Positions 35,938-45,921 are shown, numbered from the stretch's first letter. The stretch: DNA of 64,000 bases from Polaribacter glomeratus (GCF_002954665.1 NZ_MSCM01000002.1:592767-656766), one strand, 5' to 3'. Made by a program: numbers and translations. The notes: a model not told the origin generated them from the letters alone.

Positions 35938-37455
35938 CTATCTCAACGATGGTGTATAGTTTGTAGGATGATCATCCGCTTTAGCTAAACCATTAGTGGC
36001 AGTAGTAAAGTTAGTACCAAACTTAACATCCATAGCTGCTAAAATTCTGTTAGCAGCCAATGCATAACCTCTTCCTGTTGGGTGCACACCGTCTAAACTG
36101 AAAAAACCACCAGTTACAAGGTTAGCCGTCAACATATAATTATCAAACATAACACCTTTAGTTACGTCTGTTAAAAGGCCATTAATATCACCAAGGGCAA
36201 TATTTGGATTAGATGCTACAACTGCAGCTATAGTTGCATTATATGCATCTGTAGCTGTTTTTATTAACGCTTGTTCTTGTGGTGTTAAAACCCATTTATC
36301 TTCTAAAGGTACAGAAACTCCATTAATTAACTGAGGATTTCCACCAACTGTAGTTCCTAAAACTGGTCTACTAGCTAATAGTAATAAATCAGCCGAAGTA
36401 GCCTGTCTCATCTTTGTTAAACCTGGGTTAATAGGTGCTAAATTAGATAAATTTTCATCTAAAATTAAAACCGCATTTTGACCTGCAACAAAAGTAACTT
36501 TTCTTTTATCAACCTCTGCCTGATTAAAGTTAGCTAATAAAGGTAAAACTTGAGCAGGTAATAAACCTGCGTTTTTTGCTGCTAAAAGCTGTTGTAATCC
36601 ACCGTTATACGCTGCAAAAGCTCCATTTAATTGAGCTGCTGTAGCAGCATTTAAAGGAATTGCATTAAAAGGTATCGTTTTAAAATTAGCTGCATCTGTA
36701 ACATTAGGTACATTTGTAACAACTCCTTTTGCTCCTTTAGCTGTTAAAGCAGTTACCATACCAGAAAAAAGGCTTGCAAATACATTAGGATCAGTAATAT
36801 CATTTGGTCCATAAGTTGCAGGATTAAAATTACCTGTTTGGTCGGCTCCAGCACCTCCATTAGTTGCATAAAATAAAACATCATTTGCGCCTATATCTAG
36901 CGTAAAAAATGTTGGGTCTTGCGCTAAAGCGTCACCCATAACGGTAGCAGAAGCACTAGAGGCCATTCTACCAAAATAAGGATTTAATGCGCCATAACCA
37001 GCAATACCTAAATGAAAACTTTTTGCTCCTGGTAAACCATAATTATTAAAAGGCCCAGCAACACGAGCTCCAAATTGTGTTGTTGGTAAAGCTGGTAGTG
37101 GTGTAGGAGCAGCTCCATTAAAATAAAATCTTGGGGCTAAAACTGCTGTTCCGTTAAAAACAAAACCACCAATATTATCATTCATTAAAGGTTGTTTAAA
37201 ACCTGTAACACCAAATTTTTCTGCCAAAATATTCGGAAAAGAATTTTCTTGACCTGCTTTAAACAAAGCTCCATCTGTAAAACCAGCTGTTAAAGAAGTT
37301 CCTATAGAAATGTATCTAGTAAAATCTAATCCATTTGTATTTAACTGTACTTGAGGCATCGCCTCTTCAAGAATTGGTTCTAATTCATTATTAACATCAC
37401 AAGAAGCAATGCTTAATGATAAAAGAAACAAACCTATATATTTATAATTTTTCAT
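35938..37455 (-). CDS. SGNH/GDSL hydrolase lipoprotein
   Basis: 505 residues with a lipobox (SIASCDVN, about Cys19). SGNH motifs: FTRYISIGTSLTAGFTDG carries the nucleophile Ser in a GTSL variant of GDSL, GANDVLFYATNGG holds the Asn block and LDGVHPTGRGYALAANRIL the Asp-x-x-His pair. An Ala/Asn-rich middle section (around 190-320) is longer than in simple esterases. It lies 14 bp downstream of a TonB-dependent receptor gene; this receptor-plus-GDSL pair is commonly seen in flavobacteria and suggests that the two act on the same lipid or ester substrate at the outer membrane (inference). Confidence 0.88.
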   Translation of the reverse strand: MKNYKYIGLFLLSLSIASCDVNNELEPILEEAMPQVQLNTNGLDFTRYISIGTSLTAGFTDGALFKAGQENSFPNILAEKFGVTGFKQPLMNDNIGGFVFNGTAVLAPRFYFNGAAPTPLPALPTTQFGARVAGPFNNYGLPGAKSFHLGIAGYGALNPYFGRMASSASATVMGDALAQDPTFFTLDIGANDVLFYATNGGAGADQTGNFNPATYGPNDITDPNVFASLFSGMVTALTAKGAKGVVTNVPNVTDAANFKTIPFNAIPLNAATAAQLNGAFAAYNGGLQQLLAAKNAGLLPAQVLPLLANFNQAEVDKRKVTFVAGQNAVLILDENLSNLAPINPGLTKMRQATSADLLLLASRPVLGTTVGGNPQLINGVSVPLEDKWVLTPQEQALIKTATDAYNATIAAVVASNPNIALGDINGLLTDVTKGVMFDNYMLTANLVTGGFFSLDGVHPTGRGYALAANRILAAMDVKFGTNFTTATNGLAKADDHPTNYTPSLR

Positions 37456-37469
37456 CTATTTACTATTTT

Positions 37470-40199
37470 TTAATTATTTATTGTCCAAGAAACATAATAC
37501 TGAGATCCAACTGCACCAACACCTGGCGCACTTCTAAACTCTTGACCAGTTAAGTTTGCCCCACCTACTTTAAATATAGATTTCCATGCTGGTACCGTAT
37601 AGTTTACTTGCGCATCTATAACTGTTCTAGCTTCGATTAATCCGTCTACGAAAGTAGATTCCCAGAAAAAATCATCTTGCCATCTTGCATTTACATTAAA
37701 ACCAAAGTTTTTAAATAGATCTGTTTTACCAAACTCTAATTTTACTTTATTTTCTGGTGTGTTAAAACCTGCTTCAAAATCTGGATCAGACGCTTGGTCA
37801 AAATCAAATTTAGCATAAGTATAGTTTACACCAAAATCAAAACCGCCAAATACTTTTGTATTTACTCCTATAGAAGCTCCGTAAGAATTAATGTCTGCTT
37901 TTGAATTTGTATATGTTGTAAACTCTCTATAATTTCCTCTAGTATTTAATGCTGTCGCTAAATCGTTTCCTGTTAAACTTTTGTCTAAAACTACTCTAAC
38001 ATCTTTAGCAGAAATAAAATCTTGGTATACGTTATAATACACACTTAAATCGATAGTAAATCTTGATTCTCCTATTTTTTGAAGACCTCTATAACCAACT
38101 TCGTATGCTGTAACTTTTTCTGGTGCTACAAGCGAAACATTTGCTTTTTCTGGTGCTCCACTTAAAACAGATGCAATTGTATACGATTCTTGATAAGCGT
38201 CTCTACCTGTTAATGTAAAAGTATTTCCATTTGCATCTTGATACTCATCAGAAAATCTATCTAAATTATCGGCTGCAGAGCCAACTAAAATTGCAGAACC
38301 TACATCTAAACCAATATATTGATCTTGTGTTGTTGGGTTTCTAAAACCTGTTTGAAAAGAAGCTCTAAAGTTTTGATTTTTATTTTCACCACCTGCATAT
38401 GCCATAGATACTCTTGGAGAAAAATTACCATCAAAATTTTGTGCCTTATCATAACGAACAGAAGCTGTTAATTTTAAACGATCATCTTCTAAAAATTTCT
38501 TTTGAGCCTGTGTGTAAACACCAAATTCATCATAAATAATAGGTCCATCTGAATCTGTAAAAATATTTCCAAAAGAATTTAATTCATATCTTCTGTAAGA
38601 TCCTCCTACCTGAACTTCTGCCCAATCTGTAACATCTTGAAAGTTGTAATTTACATCTCCGTGATATAATTTAGTTTCATCTCTAAATTTTGCTCCTGTT
38701 TTTAAATCTGGATTTGCAATTACACTTTGGTAAGCTTCTTCAAATTCTGGAGTTCCTGGCATAAATCTACCAGTATCAGCAAACGTTCTTGCCGCTGCAT
38801 GACTTGACGCTTCTACACCTGGTACAGAACCAAGGTAGGCACCAGCATATTGTTGAAACCATTGTGCATCTGATTTCCAAGCTCTATTTATGTTTAGTGC
38901 TGCAAATAGAGTATTGTAAGAATCTCCTGCATTTTCATTAGTTGTATATCCTCTAACAAAGAAGTTTTTACCTTTAAACTCTAATTTATGCTGTGCTAAA
39001 TAGAAATTTTTGATACTATATCTTTGTCCTCCTTGATAGATTGTATTTCCTGTACCAAACTTAGAGTTTACAATAACTTCCAATCTGTCATCACCAAAAG
39101 GTCTGTAATGAACAGCACCACTAAACTTAACACTCTTTGCTGAGTAATCTATTAAATCTACCTCTTTATAACCTGTTCTACTAACAGTACCAATAGCAGG
39201 TGCTAAAAATGCAGAAGCAACATCACCATAGATGTTTACACCGTCATAATTTGGGTCATCACTATTTTGTGGAATTTCACTTCTTGTTCCTGGAGCATAA
39301 GCACCGTCTGCAGTGTTTCTATAATCTGTTGCATACCACTCTGTACCTTTTAAATATGCTAAAGATACTTTTGCAGCTAATTTATTAGAAAAAGCATACG
39401 CCATTCTAATGTTAAGATCATGAACATCATTATTACCTGCTGCTTCTTGACTTGTAACTCCTTGCTTATAAGAAAAACTAATTCCTTGGTCTTCAAAAGG
39501 GCTTCTACTTGTCATAAACATAATACCGTTAAAAGCATTTGCACCATATAATGCAGAAGATGCACCTGGTAATAACTCTACCGTTTTAACATCTAATTCA
39601 GACATTCCTAAAAGGTTACCAATAGCAAAGTTTAATGCTGGTGATGAATTGTCCATACCATCTACTAACTGCATAAAACGCGTATTAGAAAATGTGGCAA
39701 AACCTCTTGTGTTTACAGATTTAAATGTTAAACTGTTTGTGTTAACGTCTACTCCTTTTAAATTTTCTAAACCATCATAAAAAGTTGGTGAAGAAGTGTT
39801 TTTAATTGCTCTAGCATCCATTCTTTCAACGGTTACTGGAGATTCCATAATACGTTCTGGAGTTCTCGAAGCAGAAACAACGATCTCATCTAAAGACGTT
39901 TCGTTTTCTGTTAAGTTAATCTCTACTTTTTGGTTGTTTTTAGTGATTTCTGCACTTTTGGTTTGAAAACCAATCATAGAAACCTCAATGGTAAAGGGCG
40001 GTTTTTCGGTAACCGATAGTACAAAATTTCCATCAAAGTCAGTGCTTGTTCCCACTGCCTTTCTAGAAATTTTAATATTTGCCCCAGGGAGTAAATCTCC
40101 TGTCTTTGCATCTTTAACTGTTCCGGTAACAGTGGTTTGACCAACCATTGCTAAACTACCAAGAGCAATAAATGCAACTAGTAAAATCTTTTTTATCAT
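37470..40199 (-). CDS. TonB-dependent receptor with carboxypeptidase-like N-terminal domain
   Basis: Outer-membrane importer of 909 residues. Signal peptide (to about MVGQ), a carboxypeptidase-regulatory-like domain (TVTGTVKDAKTGDLLPGANIKISRKAVGTSTDFDGNFVLSV), TonB plug (DEIVVSASRTPERIMESPVTVERMDARAI; NTRGFATFSNTRFMQLVDGMDN; VELLPGASSALYGANAFNGI) and a 22-strand-type barrel to the C-terminus. The ligand is not evident. Co-transcribed with the GDSL lipoprotein gene 14 bp downstream. Confidence 0.93.
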   Translation of the reverse strand: MIKKILLVAFIALGSLAMVGQTTVTGTVKDAKTGDLLPGANIKISRKAVGTSTDFDGNFVLSVTEKPPFTIEVSMIGFQTKSAEITKNNQKVEINLTENETSLDEIVVSASRTPERIMESPVTVERMDARAIKNTSSPTFYDGLENLKGVDVNTNSLTFKSVNTRGFATFSNTRFMQLVDGMDNSSPALNFAIGNLLGMSELDVKTVELLPGASSALYGANAFNGIMFMTSRSPFEDQGISFSYKQGVTSQEAAGNNDVHDLNIRMAYAFSNKLAAKVSLAYLKGTEWYATDYRNTADGAYAPGTRSEIPQNSDDPNYDGVNIYGDVASAFLAPAIGTVSRTGYKEVDLIDYSAKSVKFSGAVHYRPFGDDRLEVIVNSKFGTGNTIYQGGQRYSIKNFYLAQHKLEFKGKNFFVRGYTTNENAGDSYNTLFAALNINRAWKSDAQWFQQYAGAYLGSVPGVEASSHAAARTFADTGRFMPGTPEFEEAYQSVIANPDLKTGAKFRDETKLYHGDVNYNFQDVTDWAEVQVGGSYRRYELNSFGNIFTDSDGPIIYDEFGVYTQAQKKFLEDDRLKLTASVRYDKAQNFDGNFSPRVSMAYAGGENKNQNFRASFQTGFRNPTTQDQYIGLDVGSAILVGSAADNLDRFSDEYQDANGNTFTLTGRDAYQESYTIASVLSGAPEKANVSLVAPEKVTAYEVGYRGLQKIGESRFTIDLSVYYNVYQDFISAKDVRVVLDKSLTGNDLATALNTRGNYREFTTYTNSKADINSYGASIGVNTKVFGGFDFGVNYTYAKFDFDQASDPDFEAGFNTPENKVKLEFGKTDLFKNFGFNVNARWQDDFFWESTFVDGLIEARTVIDAQVNYTVPAWKSIFKVGGANLTGQEFRSAPGVGAVGSQYYVSWTINN

Positions 40200-40360
40200 A
40201 ATTTGAATTATTTGTTAACTTAGACGAAAATACAATTTTTTTTGAATTTATGAATATATCAGTAAGAAATTTATGGTTTTAATAAAAAAATACTGTTAGT
40301 ATTATCAAATACGAACCTCAGAACATCAACTTTTATTTAATTTTAATGTTACAGTTATTG

Positions 40361-40368
40361 TACATTTG
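40361..40368 (+). promoter_or_regulatory. -7 promoter box TACATTTG of ribF
   Basis: Exact TAnnTTTG 24 bases before the TTG start of ribF. Confidence 0.55.
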
Positions 40369-40391
40369 TACTTTACAAAAAATTTCTTTCC

Positions 40392-41324
40392 TTGAAAATA
40401 GTACAAAACACTTCTAATTTTTCTGATAAAGAAAAAACATATGTTACCATTGGCACTTTTGATGGTGTTCATTTTGGGCATCAAAAAATTATAGAAAAAC
40501 TTATTGATGAAGCAAAAAAAGCGAATAAAAAATCGGTGGTTTTAACTTTTTTTCCGCATCCGAGAATGGTGTTACAAAAAGATGTTACTTTAGAACTAAT
40601 TAATACGATTGAAGAACGCGCAACTTTGCTTGAAAAAACAGGTTTAGATTATTTAATTATTCACCCTTTTAGTAAGGAGTTTTCTAGAATGACGGCACTT
40701 GAATTTGTGCGAGATATTTTGGTAAATCAATTAAATATATCAAAATTGATTATCGGTTATGACCATCACTTCGGCAAAAATAGAGAAGGCAATATTACCC
40801 AATTAACAGAATATAGTCATTTATACGATTTTAAAGTCGAAGAAATTCCGGCACAAGATATTGACGATGTTTCTGTAAGTTCCACAAAAATTAGACGCGC
40901 TTTAGCTAGTGGAAATTTAAAAACTGCTAACAATTATTTAGGCTATAATTTTATGCTACATGGCAATGTTGTAAACGGTAAAAAATTAGGTGGCTCAATT
41001 GGCTACCCAACTGCAAATATTGATGTTAAAGAAAGCTACAAATTAATCCCTAAAACGGGCGTTTATGTAGTAAAATCGACCATTGATAAAAAAATTGTTT
41101 TTGGTATGATGAACATTGGCAATAGACCAACTGTAAATGGAAATCATCAAACAATTGAGGTTCATTTTTTTGACTTCAACCAAAACCTATATGATCAAAA
41201 TTTAACCATAGAATTGATTTATTTTTTAAGGGATGAAGAAAAATTTGATTCCGTTGAAATTTTAATTCAACAACTTAAGAAAGATGAAGAAACTGCAAGA
41301 AATTATATTAAAAATCATTGCTAA
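40392..41324 (+). CDS. ribF: Bifunctional riboflavin kinase / FAD synthetase RibF
   Basis: Makes FMN from riboflavin and FAD from FMN. N-terminal nucleotidyltransferase half: YVTIGTFDGVHFGHQKII, VLTFFPHPRMVL and the SSTKIRRAL motif near residue 165. C-terminal kinase half: GNVVNGKKLGGSIGYPTANI, GVYVVKS, NIGNRPTVNG and IEVHFFDFN. The start is TTG at 40392, supported by a -7 box 24 bases upstream and by family alignment (KIVQN... before the first strand). 310 residues is normal. Monocistronic. Confidence 0.96.
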   Translation: MKIVQNTSNFSDKEKTYVTIGTFDGVHFGHQKIIEKLIDEAKKANKKSVVLTFFPHPRMVLQKDVTLELINTIEERATLLEKTGLDYLIIHPFSKEFSRMTALEFVRDILVNQLNISKLIIGYDHHFGKNREGNITQLTEYSHLYDFKVEEIPAQDIDDVSVSSTKIRRALASGNLKTANNYLGYNFMLHGNVVNGKKLGGSIGYPTANIDVKESYKLIPKTGVYVVKSTIDKKIVFGMMNIGNRPTVNGNHQTIEVHFFDFNQNLYDQNLTIELIYFLRDEEKFDSVEILIQQLKKDEETARNYIKNHC

Positions 41325-41511
41325 TTCATAAAAGAAACAAGATTGCTTAGCTGATTGAGACAAGAAACAAGACTTATTTTGAAATAACTGATTAACAGTT
41401 TCTATTAAAAAATAAATTTGAAGTTCTATATTTTGTTTTAAAAAAACTGACGGCTTTAATAATTGATAAGATTAAATTTGTACAAACTAATTACATTCTA
41501 AAACGATCATT

Positions 41512-41602
41512 CGCGTTAAGGATAGAGCAATTGTTTGAGCTCTTTTTTGTTTTTCTACAAAAAAAGCGAGTGCGAAAGCCTGACCCTTGTGGTAACGCCC
41601 AA
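41512..41602 (-). repeat. Dispersed hairpin repeat, copy 2 (inverted relative to copy 1)
   Basis: Read on the minus strand it contains TTGGGCGT, GGTCAGGCTTTCGC, AAAGAGCTCAAACAA and CTATCCTTAACGCG in the same order as copy 1 at 23748. The centre forms an imperfect hairpin. The rest of the 41325-41737 gap is AT-rich with the serS promoter at its end. Confidence 0.75.
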
Positions 41603-41708
41603 AAAAACTCTCTATTACTACTAATTACTTTTGCTATCTTTAGTTGTAAGCGCAACTATTATCAAATTTATTATTTCTGATTTACACCAAAATAAACATG
41701 ACAAATTA

Positions 41709-41716
41709 TATATTTG
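41709..41716 (+). promoter_or_regulatory. -7 promoter box TATATTTG of serS
   Basis: Exact TAnnTTTG followed by C. It overlaps an in-frame TTG at 41714 and thereby rules this out as the start codon. Confidence 0.6.
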
Positions 41717-41737
41717 CAATCCTTAATTTTAAGAAAA

Positions 41738-43012
41738 ATGTTACAAGTAAACTTTATTAGAGAAAACAAAGCCACTGTTTTAGAAGGACTGGCTAAACGT
41801 AATTTTGCAAATGCAGCAAGTATTATTGAGCAGGTTTTAACTGCGGATGAAAATAGAAGAGCAACCCAAGTTGAACTCGATACTACTTTAGCAGAATCTA
41901 ATAAACTTTCTAAAGAAATAGGCGCTTTTTTTAAATCTGGTGAAGTTCAAAAAGCCACTATTTTAAAAGAAAAAACAGGTAAATTAAAAGAAAGTTCTAA
42001 AGAATTATCAGACAAATTAACTCTTTTTTCTGATGAGCTTCAAACACTTTTATATCAAATCCCTAATATTCCTCATGCATCTGTAAAACAAGGTGTATCG
42101 GCAGATGATAACGAAGAAATCTTTATAGAAGGCGCTATTCCTGATTTAGGAGAACATGCACTGCCGCATTGGGAATTAGCAAAAAAATACGACATTATCG
42201 ATTTTGAATTAGGTACAAAAATTGCTGGCGCAGGTTTTCCTGTTTACAAAGGAAAAGGAGCAAGATTACAACGTGCACTAATTAATTATTTTTTAGATAA
42301 AAATATTGAAGCTGGTTATACAGAAGTACAAGTTCCGCACCTAGTAAATGCTGAGTCTGCAACTGCAACTGGCCAATTGCCAGACAAAGAAGGACAAATG
42401 TATCATTCTAATGAAGACGATTTATACTTAATACCAACGGCAGAAGTGCCAATTACAAATATGTTTCGCGGAAATTTAATGCAAGAATCTGAGTTTCCTA
42501 TTCTTTGCACGGGTTACACTCCTTGTTTTAGACGTGAAGCAGGAAGTTATGGCGCACATGTTCGTGGTTTAAATAGATTGCATCAATTTGATAAAGTAGA
42601 AATTGTAAGAATTGAACATCCTGATACTTCATATGCTGCTTTAGACGGAATGGTTGAGCACATCAAAAATATTTTGAGAGAATTAAAATTACCGTATAGA
42701 ATTTTACGCTTGTGTGGTGGTGATACTGGTTTTACTTCTGCTTTAACCTTCGATTTTGAGTTGTTTTCTACAGCACAAGACCGTTGGTTAGAAATTAGTT
42801 CTGCTTCTAACTTTGAAACTTTTCAGGCAAATAGATTAAAACTTCGTTTTAAGAATAAAGAAGGCAATAGTGAATTTGCGCATACTTTAAACGGAAGTTC
42901 TTTAGCGCTACCACGTGTTTTAGCCGGAATTTTAGAAAACTATCAAACTGCAGACGGAATTAAAATACCCGATGTTTTGGTGCCTTATTGTGGGTTTGAT
43001 ATTATAAAATAG
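41738..43012 (+). CDS. serS: Serine-tRNA ligase
   Basis: Charges tRNA-Ser (and tRNA-Sec). 424 residues from ATG 41738 (MLQVNFIRENKATVLEGL, the normal start). An N-terminal coiled-coil arm (about 25-105) is followed by the class II catalytic core: GTKIAGAGFPVYKGKGARLQRAL, TAEVPITN, motif 2 FRREAGSYG, and motif 3 NGSSLALPRVLAGILENYQ with DGIKIPDVL. The promoter box at 41709 argues against the upstream TTG. Confidence 0.97.
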   Translation: MLQVNFIRENKATVLEGLAKRNFANAASIIEQVLTADENRRATQVELDTTLAESNKLSKEIGAFFKSGEVQKATILKEKTGKLKESSKELSDKLTLFSDELQTLLYQIPNIPHASVKQGVSADDNEEIFIEGAIPDLGEHALPHWELAKKYDIIDFELGTKIAGAGFPVYKGKGARLQRALINYFLDKNIEAGYTEVQVPHLVNAESATATGQLPDKEGQMYHSNEDDLYLIPTAEVPITNMFRGNLMQESEFPILCTGYTPCFRREAGSYGAHVRGLNRLHQFDKVEIVRIEHPDTSYAALDGMVEHIKNILRELKLPYRILRLCGGDTGFTSALTFDFELFSTAQDRWLEISSASNFETFQANRLKLRFKNKEGNSEFAHTLNGSSLALPRVLAGILENYQTADGIKIPDVLVPYCGFDIIK

Positions 43013-43066
43013 TTTTCAGTAGCAGTATACAGTTTATCCTTTGACTGAAAACTGAGACTGAAAACT
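43011..43066. repeat. Short inverted/direct repeat AGTTTTCAGT - ACTGAAAACT x2
   Basis: AGTTTTCAGT at 43011-43020 is complementary to ACTGAAAACT at 43044-43053, repeated at 43057-43066. It starts at the serS stop codon and could form a hairpin that ends the serS transcript. Confidence 0.6.
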
Positions 43067-43071
43067 GCAAA

Positions 43072-43215
43072 CTAATTCGCAATTACAGCAACTAGTAATC
43101 TTTTGTACTTATTCATTTCTAAAAGTGCGTTAAAGTAAGCACTAATTTGTCCGGTTTTCATAAACTCAATAGAATTTATTTTTGCGTTTTCGTATTTAAA
43201 GTTTAGGTCGTTCAT
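43072..43215 (-). CDS. Small protein, 47 residues, unknown function
   Basis: Minus-strand frame from ATG 43215 to TAG: starts MNDLNFKYENAKINSIEFMK and ends LLEMNKYKRLLVAVIAN. The composition is that of a real protein with balanced charges, in contrast to the surrounding AT-rich spacer. It is convergent with serS. I do not recognise a family. Too short for common gene-finding cut-offs. Confidence 0.55.
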   Translation of the reverse strand: MNDLNFKYENAKINSIEFMKTGQISAYFNALLEMNKYKRLLVAVIAN

Positions 43216-43342
43216 GATTTTTAGTTTTTGGTTCGTTCTTACAATAAAGACAAGTTTCGTGCCAAAATGTTACAAGCTAAACTTGAAAGTTAAATGGCTT
43301 TATTAAAAAATTAACATTTTTGTTGAGTATCTTTGAAATAGT

Positions 43343-45148
43343 ATGAAGCACTTTCTTTTACTTATTTTAGTAACTATTAGTAGTTTAAGTTTTAGTCAAG
43401 AAGAAGATCAAAATGATTTTTTCTTGGCAGACACCTATTTTAGACAAGGAGAATTTGAAAAAGCAACTCAGATTTTTAAAAAACTATATGATAAAAGTCC
43501 GTTTAACACCGCATATTTAAGCAAGTTAATTACCTGTTATCAAGAATCTAACAACTTTAAATCTGCTCAAGATTTACTTCAAAAACGAATTCAGCAAGAT
43601 GCATCTGAAGCTTTTTTATATGTTTTTTTAGGCTACAATTACGACCGTCAGCAACAAGTAGAACTTGCGAATTATAATTACAAAAAAGCTATAAATTCTT
43701 TGGATAAAAATCCTGAATACAGCAATATAATTGGCAACCTATTTAAGTTTTATAATTTGCTAGACAACGCTATTTTAGTCTTTGAAAAAGCGATGCAACA
43801 AAATCCCAATGCCAATTATAATTTTCAAATTGCCCAAATTTATGGAGAAAAGGGCGATTATCAAAAAATGTTTGAGTCCTATTTAGAGTTGGTTGATAAA
43901 AACGAAAACTACCTCAGTTTAGTACAAAGATACGCTAGCCAATACATTACGGATGATTCAGAAAATGAAACCAATATTTTATTTAAAAAAACACTTTTAA
44001 AAAAGTCTGTAGGCAACGCTAAAAACGAATGGAATATTTTGTTGAGCTGGTTATTTGCACAACAAAAAGAGTATGGTAAAGCGCTTATTCAAGAAAAAGC
44101 ATTGTATGCTAGAAGTGCTTTTGATCTTGCAGAAATATTTAGTTTAGGAAAATTAGCCTTTAACAATAAAGACTTTGAATCGGCTTTATTATGTTTTGAT
44201 TTTATCAACCAAAAAACTTCTTTTATCAACGAAAAAATTGATGCAAATTTATACTTGGCAAAAATTGGTGTGGCAACAAAAGATCCGGCAACAGAAAAAT
44301 TATTCGAGTCGTTATTTACAGAATTTGGTATCACCGAATTTACGATAAAACTACAAGTTGAATATGCAGATTTTTTAACTTTCACAAAAAATGATCCCGA
44401 CAAAGCAAGAGCCGTTTTAGAAAAAGCATTGACATTTTCTCGCTCAAAATTTGACGAAGCAAGAATAAAGTTAAAATTAGGCGATGTATTGGTTTTTAGT
44501 GGAAACTTTAACAAAGCGTTAATCTATTTTTCTCAAATTCAAACACAATTAGCAGATGATGAACTGGCGCAAGAAGCGCGTTATAAAGTAGCCCAAACAA
44601 GTTATTTTAAAGGTGATTTTACGTGGGCAAAAGCACAACTAAAAGTATTAAAAGGTTCTACAACACAATTAATTGCCAACGATGCTGTAGATTTATTTTT
44701 AAAAATTACAGACAATGAACCTGTAGATTCTATTCCGTCTGGATTAAAACAATTGGCAAGGGCAGAATTATTGGCGTATCAGAATAAAGATTTAGAAGCT
44801 TTGGCTGAATTAGAAACCTTATTTACATCCAAAGAAATATTGGTAAATGGCCTAGTACCTGGTGAGGTTATTTATGATGATGTGTTATTTTTTCAGGCAA
44901 AATTATTTATCAAACAAAAAAGATATACAGACGCAATTTTTAGTTTAGAAAAAATTATTGCTGCTGATAATAAAGGAATGCTAACCGATGATGTTTATTT
45001 TATGATGGCAGAACTGTACGCAAATGATATAATCGATATAGAAAAAGCAAAAGAATATTATCAGAAAATAATATTTGAACAACCTTCGAGCATTTATTTG
45101 GTTGACGCTAGAAATAAATTTAGAAAATTAAGAGGAGATAAAGTTTAA
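43343..45148 (+). CDS. Exported tetratricopeptide-repeat protein
   Basis: 601 residues with a signal peptide (LVTISSLSFSQ). Most of the protein is TPR-like helices: ADTYFRQGEFEKATQIFKKLYDKSP, YNYDRQQQVELANYNYKKAI, ILVFEKAMQQNPNANYNFQIAQIYGEKGDY, and in the C-terminal half ARYKVAQTSYFKGDFTWAKAQL and DDVYFMMAELYANDIIDIEKAKEYYQKII. Probably a periplasmic scaffold. It is followed by the DUF4286 gene on the same strand after 54 bp. Confidence 0.85.
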   Translation: MKHFLLLILVTISSLSFSQEEDQNDFFLADTYFRQGEFEKATQIFKKLYDKSPFNTAYLSKLITCYQESNNFKSAQDLLQKRIQQDASEAFLYVFLGYNYDRQQQVELANYNYKKAINSLDKNPEYSNIIGNLFKFYNLLDNAILVFEKAMQQNPNANYNFQIAQIYGEKGDYQKMFESYLELVDKNENYLSLVQRYASQYITDDSENETNILFKKTLLKKSVGNAKNEWNILLSWLFAQQKEYGKALIQEKALYARSAFDLAEIFSLGKLAFNNKDFESALLCFDFINQKTSFINEKIDANLYLAKIGVATKDPATEKLFESLFTEFGITEFTIKLQVEYADFLTFTKNDPDKARAVLEKALTFSRSKFDEARIKLKLGDVLVFSGNFNKALIYFSQIQTQLADDELAQEARYKVAQTSYFKGDFTWAKAQLKVLKGSTTQLIANDAVDLFLKITDNEPVDSIPSGLKQLARAELLAYQNKDLEALAELETLFTSKEILVNGLVPGEVIYDDVLFFQAKLFIKQKRYTDAIFSLEKIIAADNKGMLTDDVYFMMAELYANDIIDIEKAKEYYQKIIFEQPSSIYLVDARNKFRKLRGDKV

Positions 45149-45202
45149 CGAAGTTAAACCCTACAATTAAACGTTTACACAAATAAACAATTACACAGAT
45201 TT

Positions 45203-45532
45203 ATGTACATATACAACGTAACAATAAATATAAATGAAGCTGTTCACGAAGAATGGTTAACTTGGATGGAAACCCATATTATGGATGTTTTAAACACCGG
45301 TAAATTTACCTCTGCAAAGTTTACAGAAGTCTTGGTTGATGAGGAGATGGGTGGCAAAACTTATTCTATACAATACACGGCAAATACAAGAGAAGATTTA
45401 GACGATTATTACAAGGAAGATGCAGATAGATTACGCAGAGAAAGTCTTAAAAAATTTGCAGACAAAATGTTGACTTTTAGAACAGAATTGCGGTTGATAA
45501 AAGAGTATTATCCTACAAATATTAGTAATTAA
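45203..45532 (+). CDS. DUF4286 family protein
   Basis: A 109-residue cytoplasmic protein matching the DUF4286 pattern (YIYNVTININEAVHEEWLTWMETHIMDVLNTGKFTSAKF; TYSIQYTANTREDLDDYYKEDADRLRRESLKKFADKMLTFRTEL). Function unknown, but the family is widespread in flavobacteria. The next 400 bp contain a tandem repeat. Confidence 0.88.
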   Translation: MYIYNVTININEAVHEEWLTWMETHIMDVLNTGKFTSAKFTEVLVDEEMGGKTYSIQYTANTREDLDDYYKEDADRLRRESLKKFADKMLTFRTELRLIKEYYPTNISN

Positions 45533-45550
45533 TTTTCTGGTTTTGAAGTT

Positions 45551-45898
45551 ATTACACAGATAATCACAGAGTATTTTCGCAGAGGTCCACGAGGAGAAAG
45601 TTAGACACGAATTTTACCAATTATCGCTAAACTATGTTTTATATGTAAGTATTGTGGGGAAATAATTTCACTTAGAAGCACAGAGCATTTGCGCAGAGAT
45701 TCACAAAGAAAAAGCTAGACCCAAATTTTACCAATTATTGCTAAACTATGTTTTATATGCAACTATTGTGGGAAAATAATTTCACAGAGAAGCACAGAGC
45801 GTTTACACGGAGATTCACGCAGAGAAATTAGATACAAATTTTACTAATTATTGCTAAATTATGTTTTCTATGTAACTATTGTGGGGAAATAATTTCGC
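45551..45898. repeat. Three tandem copies of a 113-114-bp degenerate repeat
   Basis: The units share CACAGAG/CGCAGAG words, then TTTTACCAATTATxGCTAAA, CTATGTTTTATATG and ATTGTGGGGAAATAATTT. The last word starts at 45651, 45765 and 45878 (114 and 113 bp apart). No open frame runs through it. It fills the 45533-45921 gap. Confidence 0.85.
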
Positions 45899-45921
45899 AG
45901 ATTTTCAAGGATATAGTTCTT

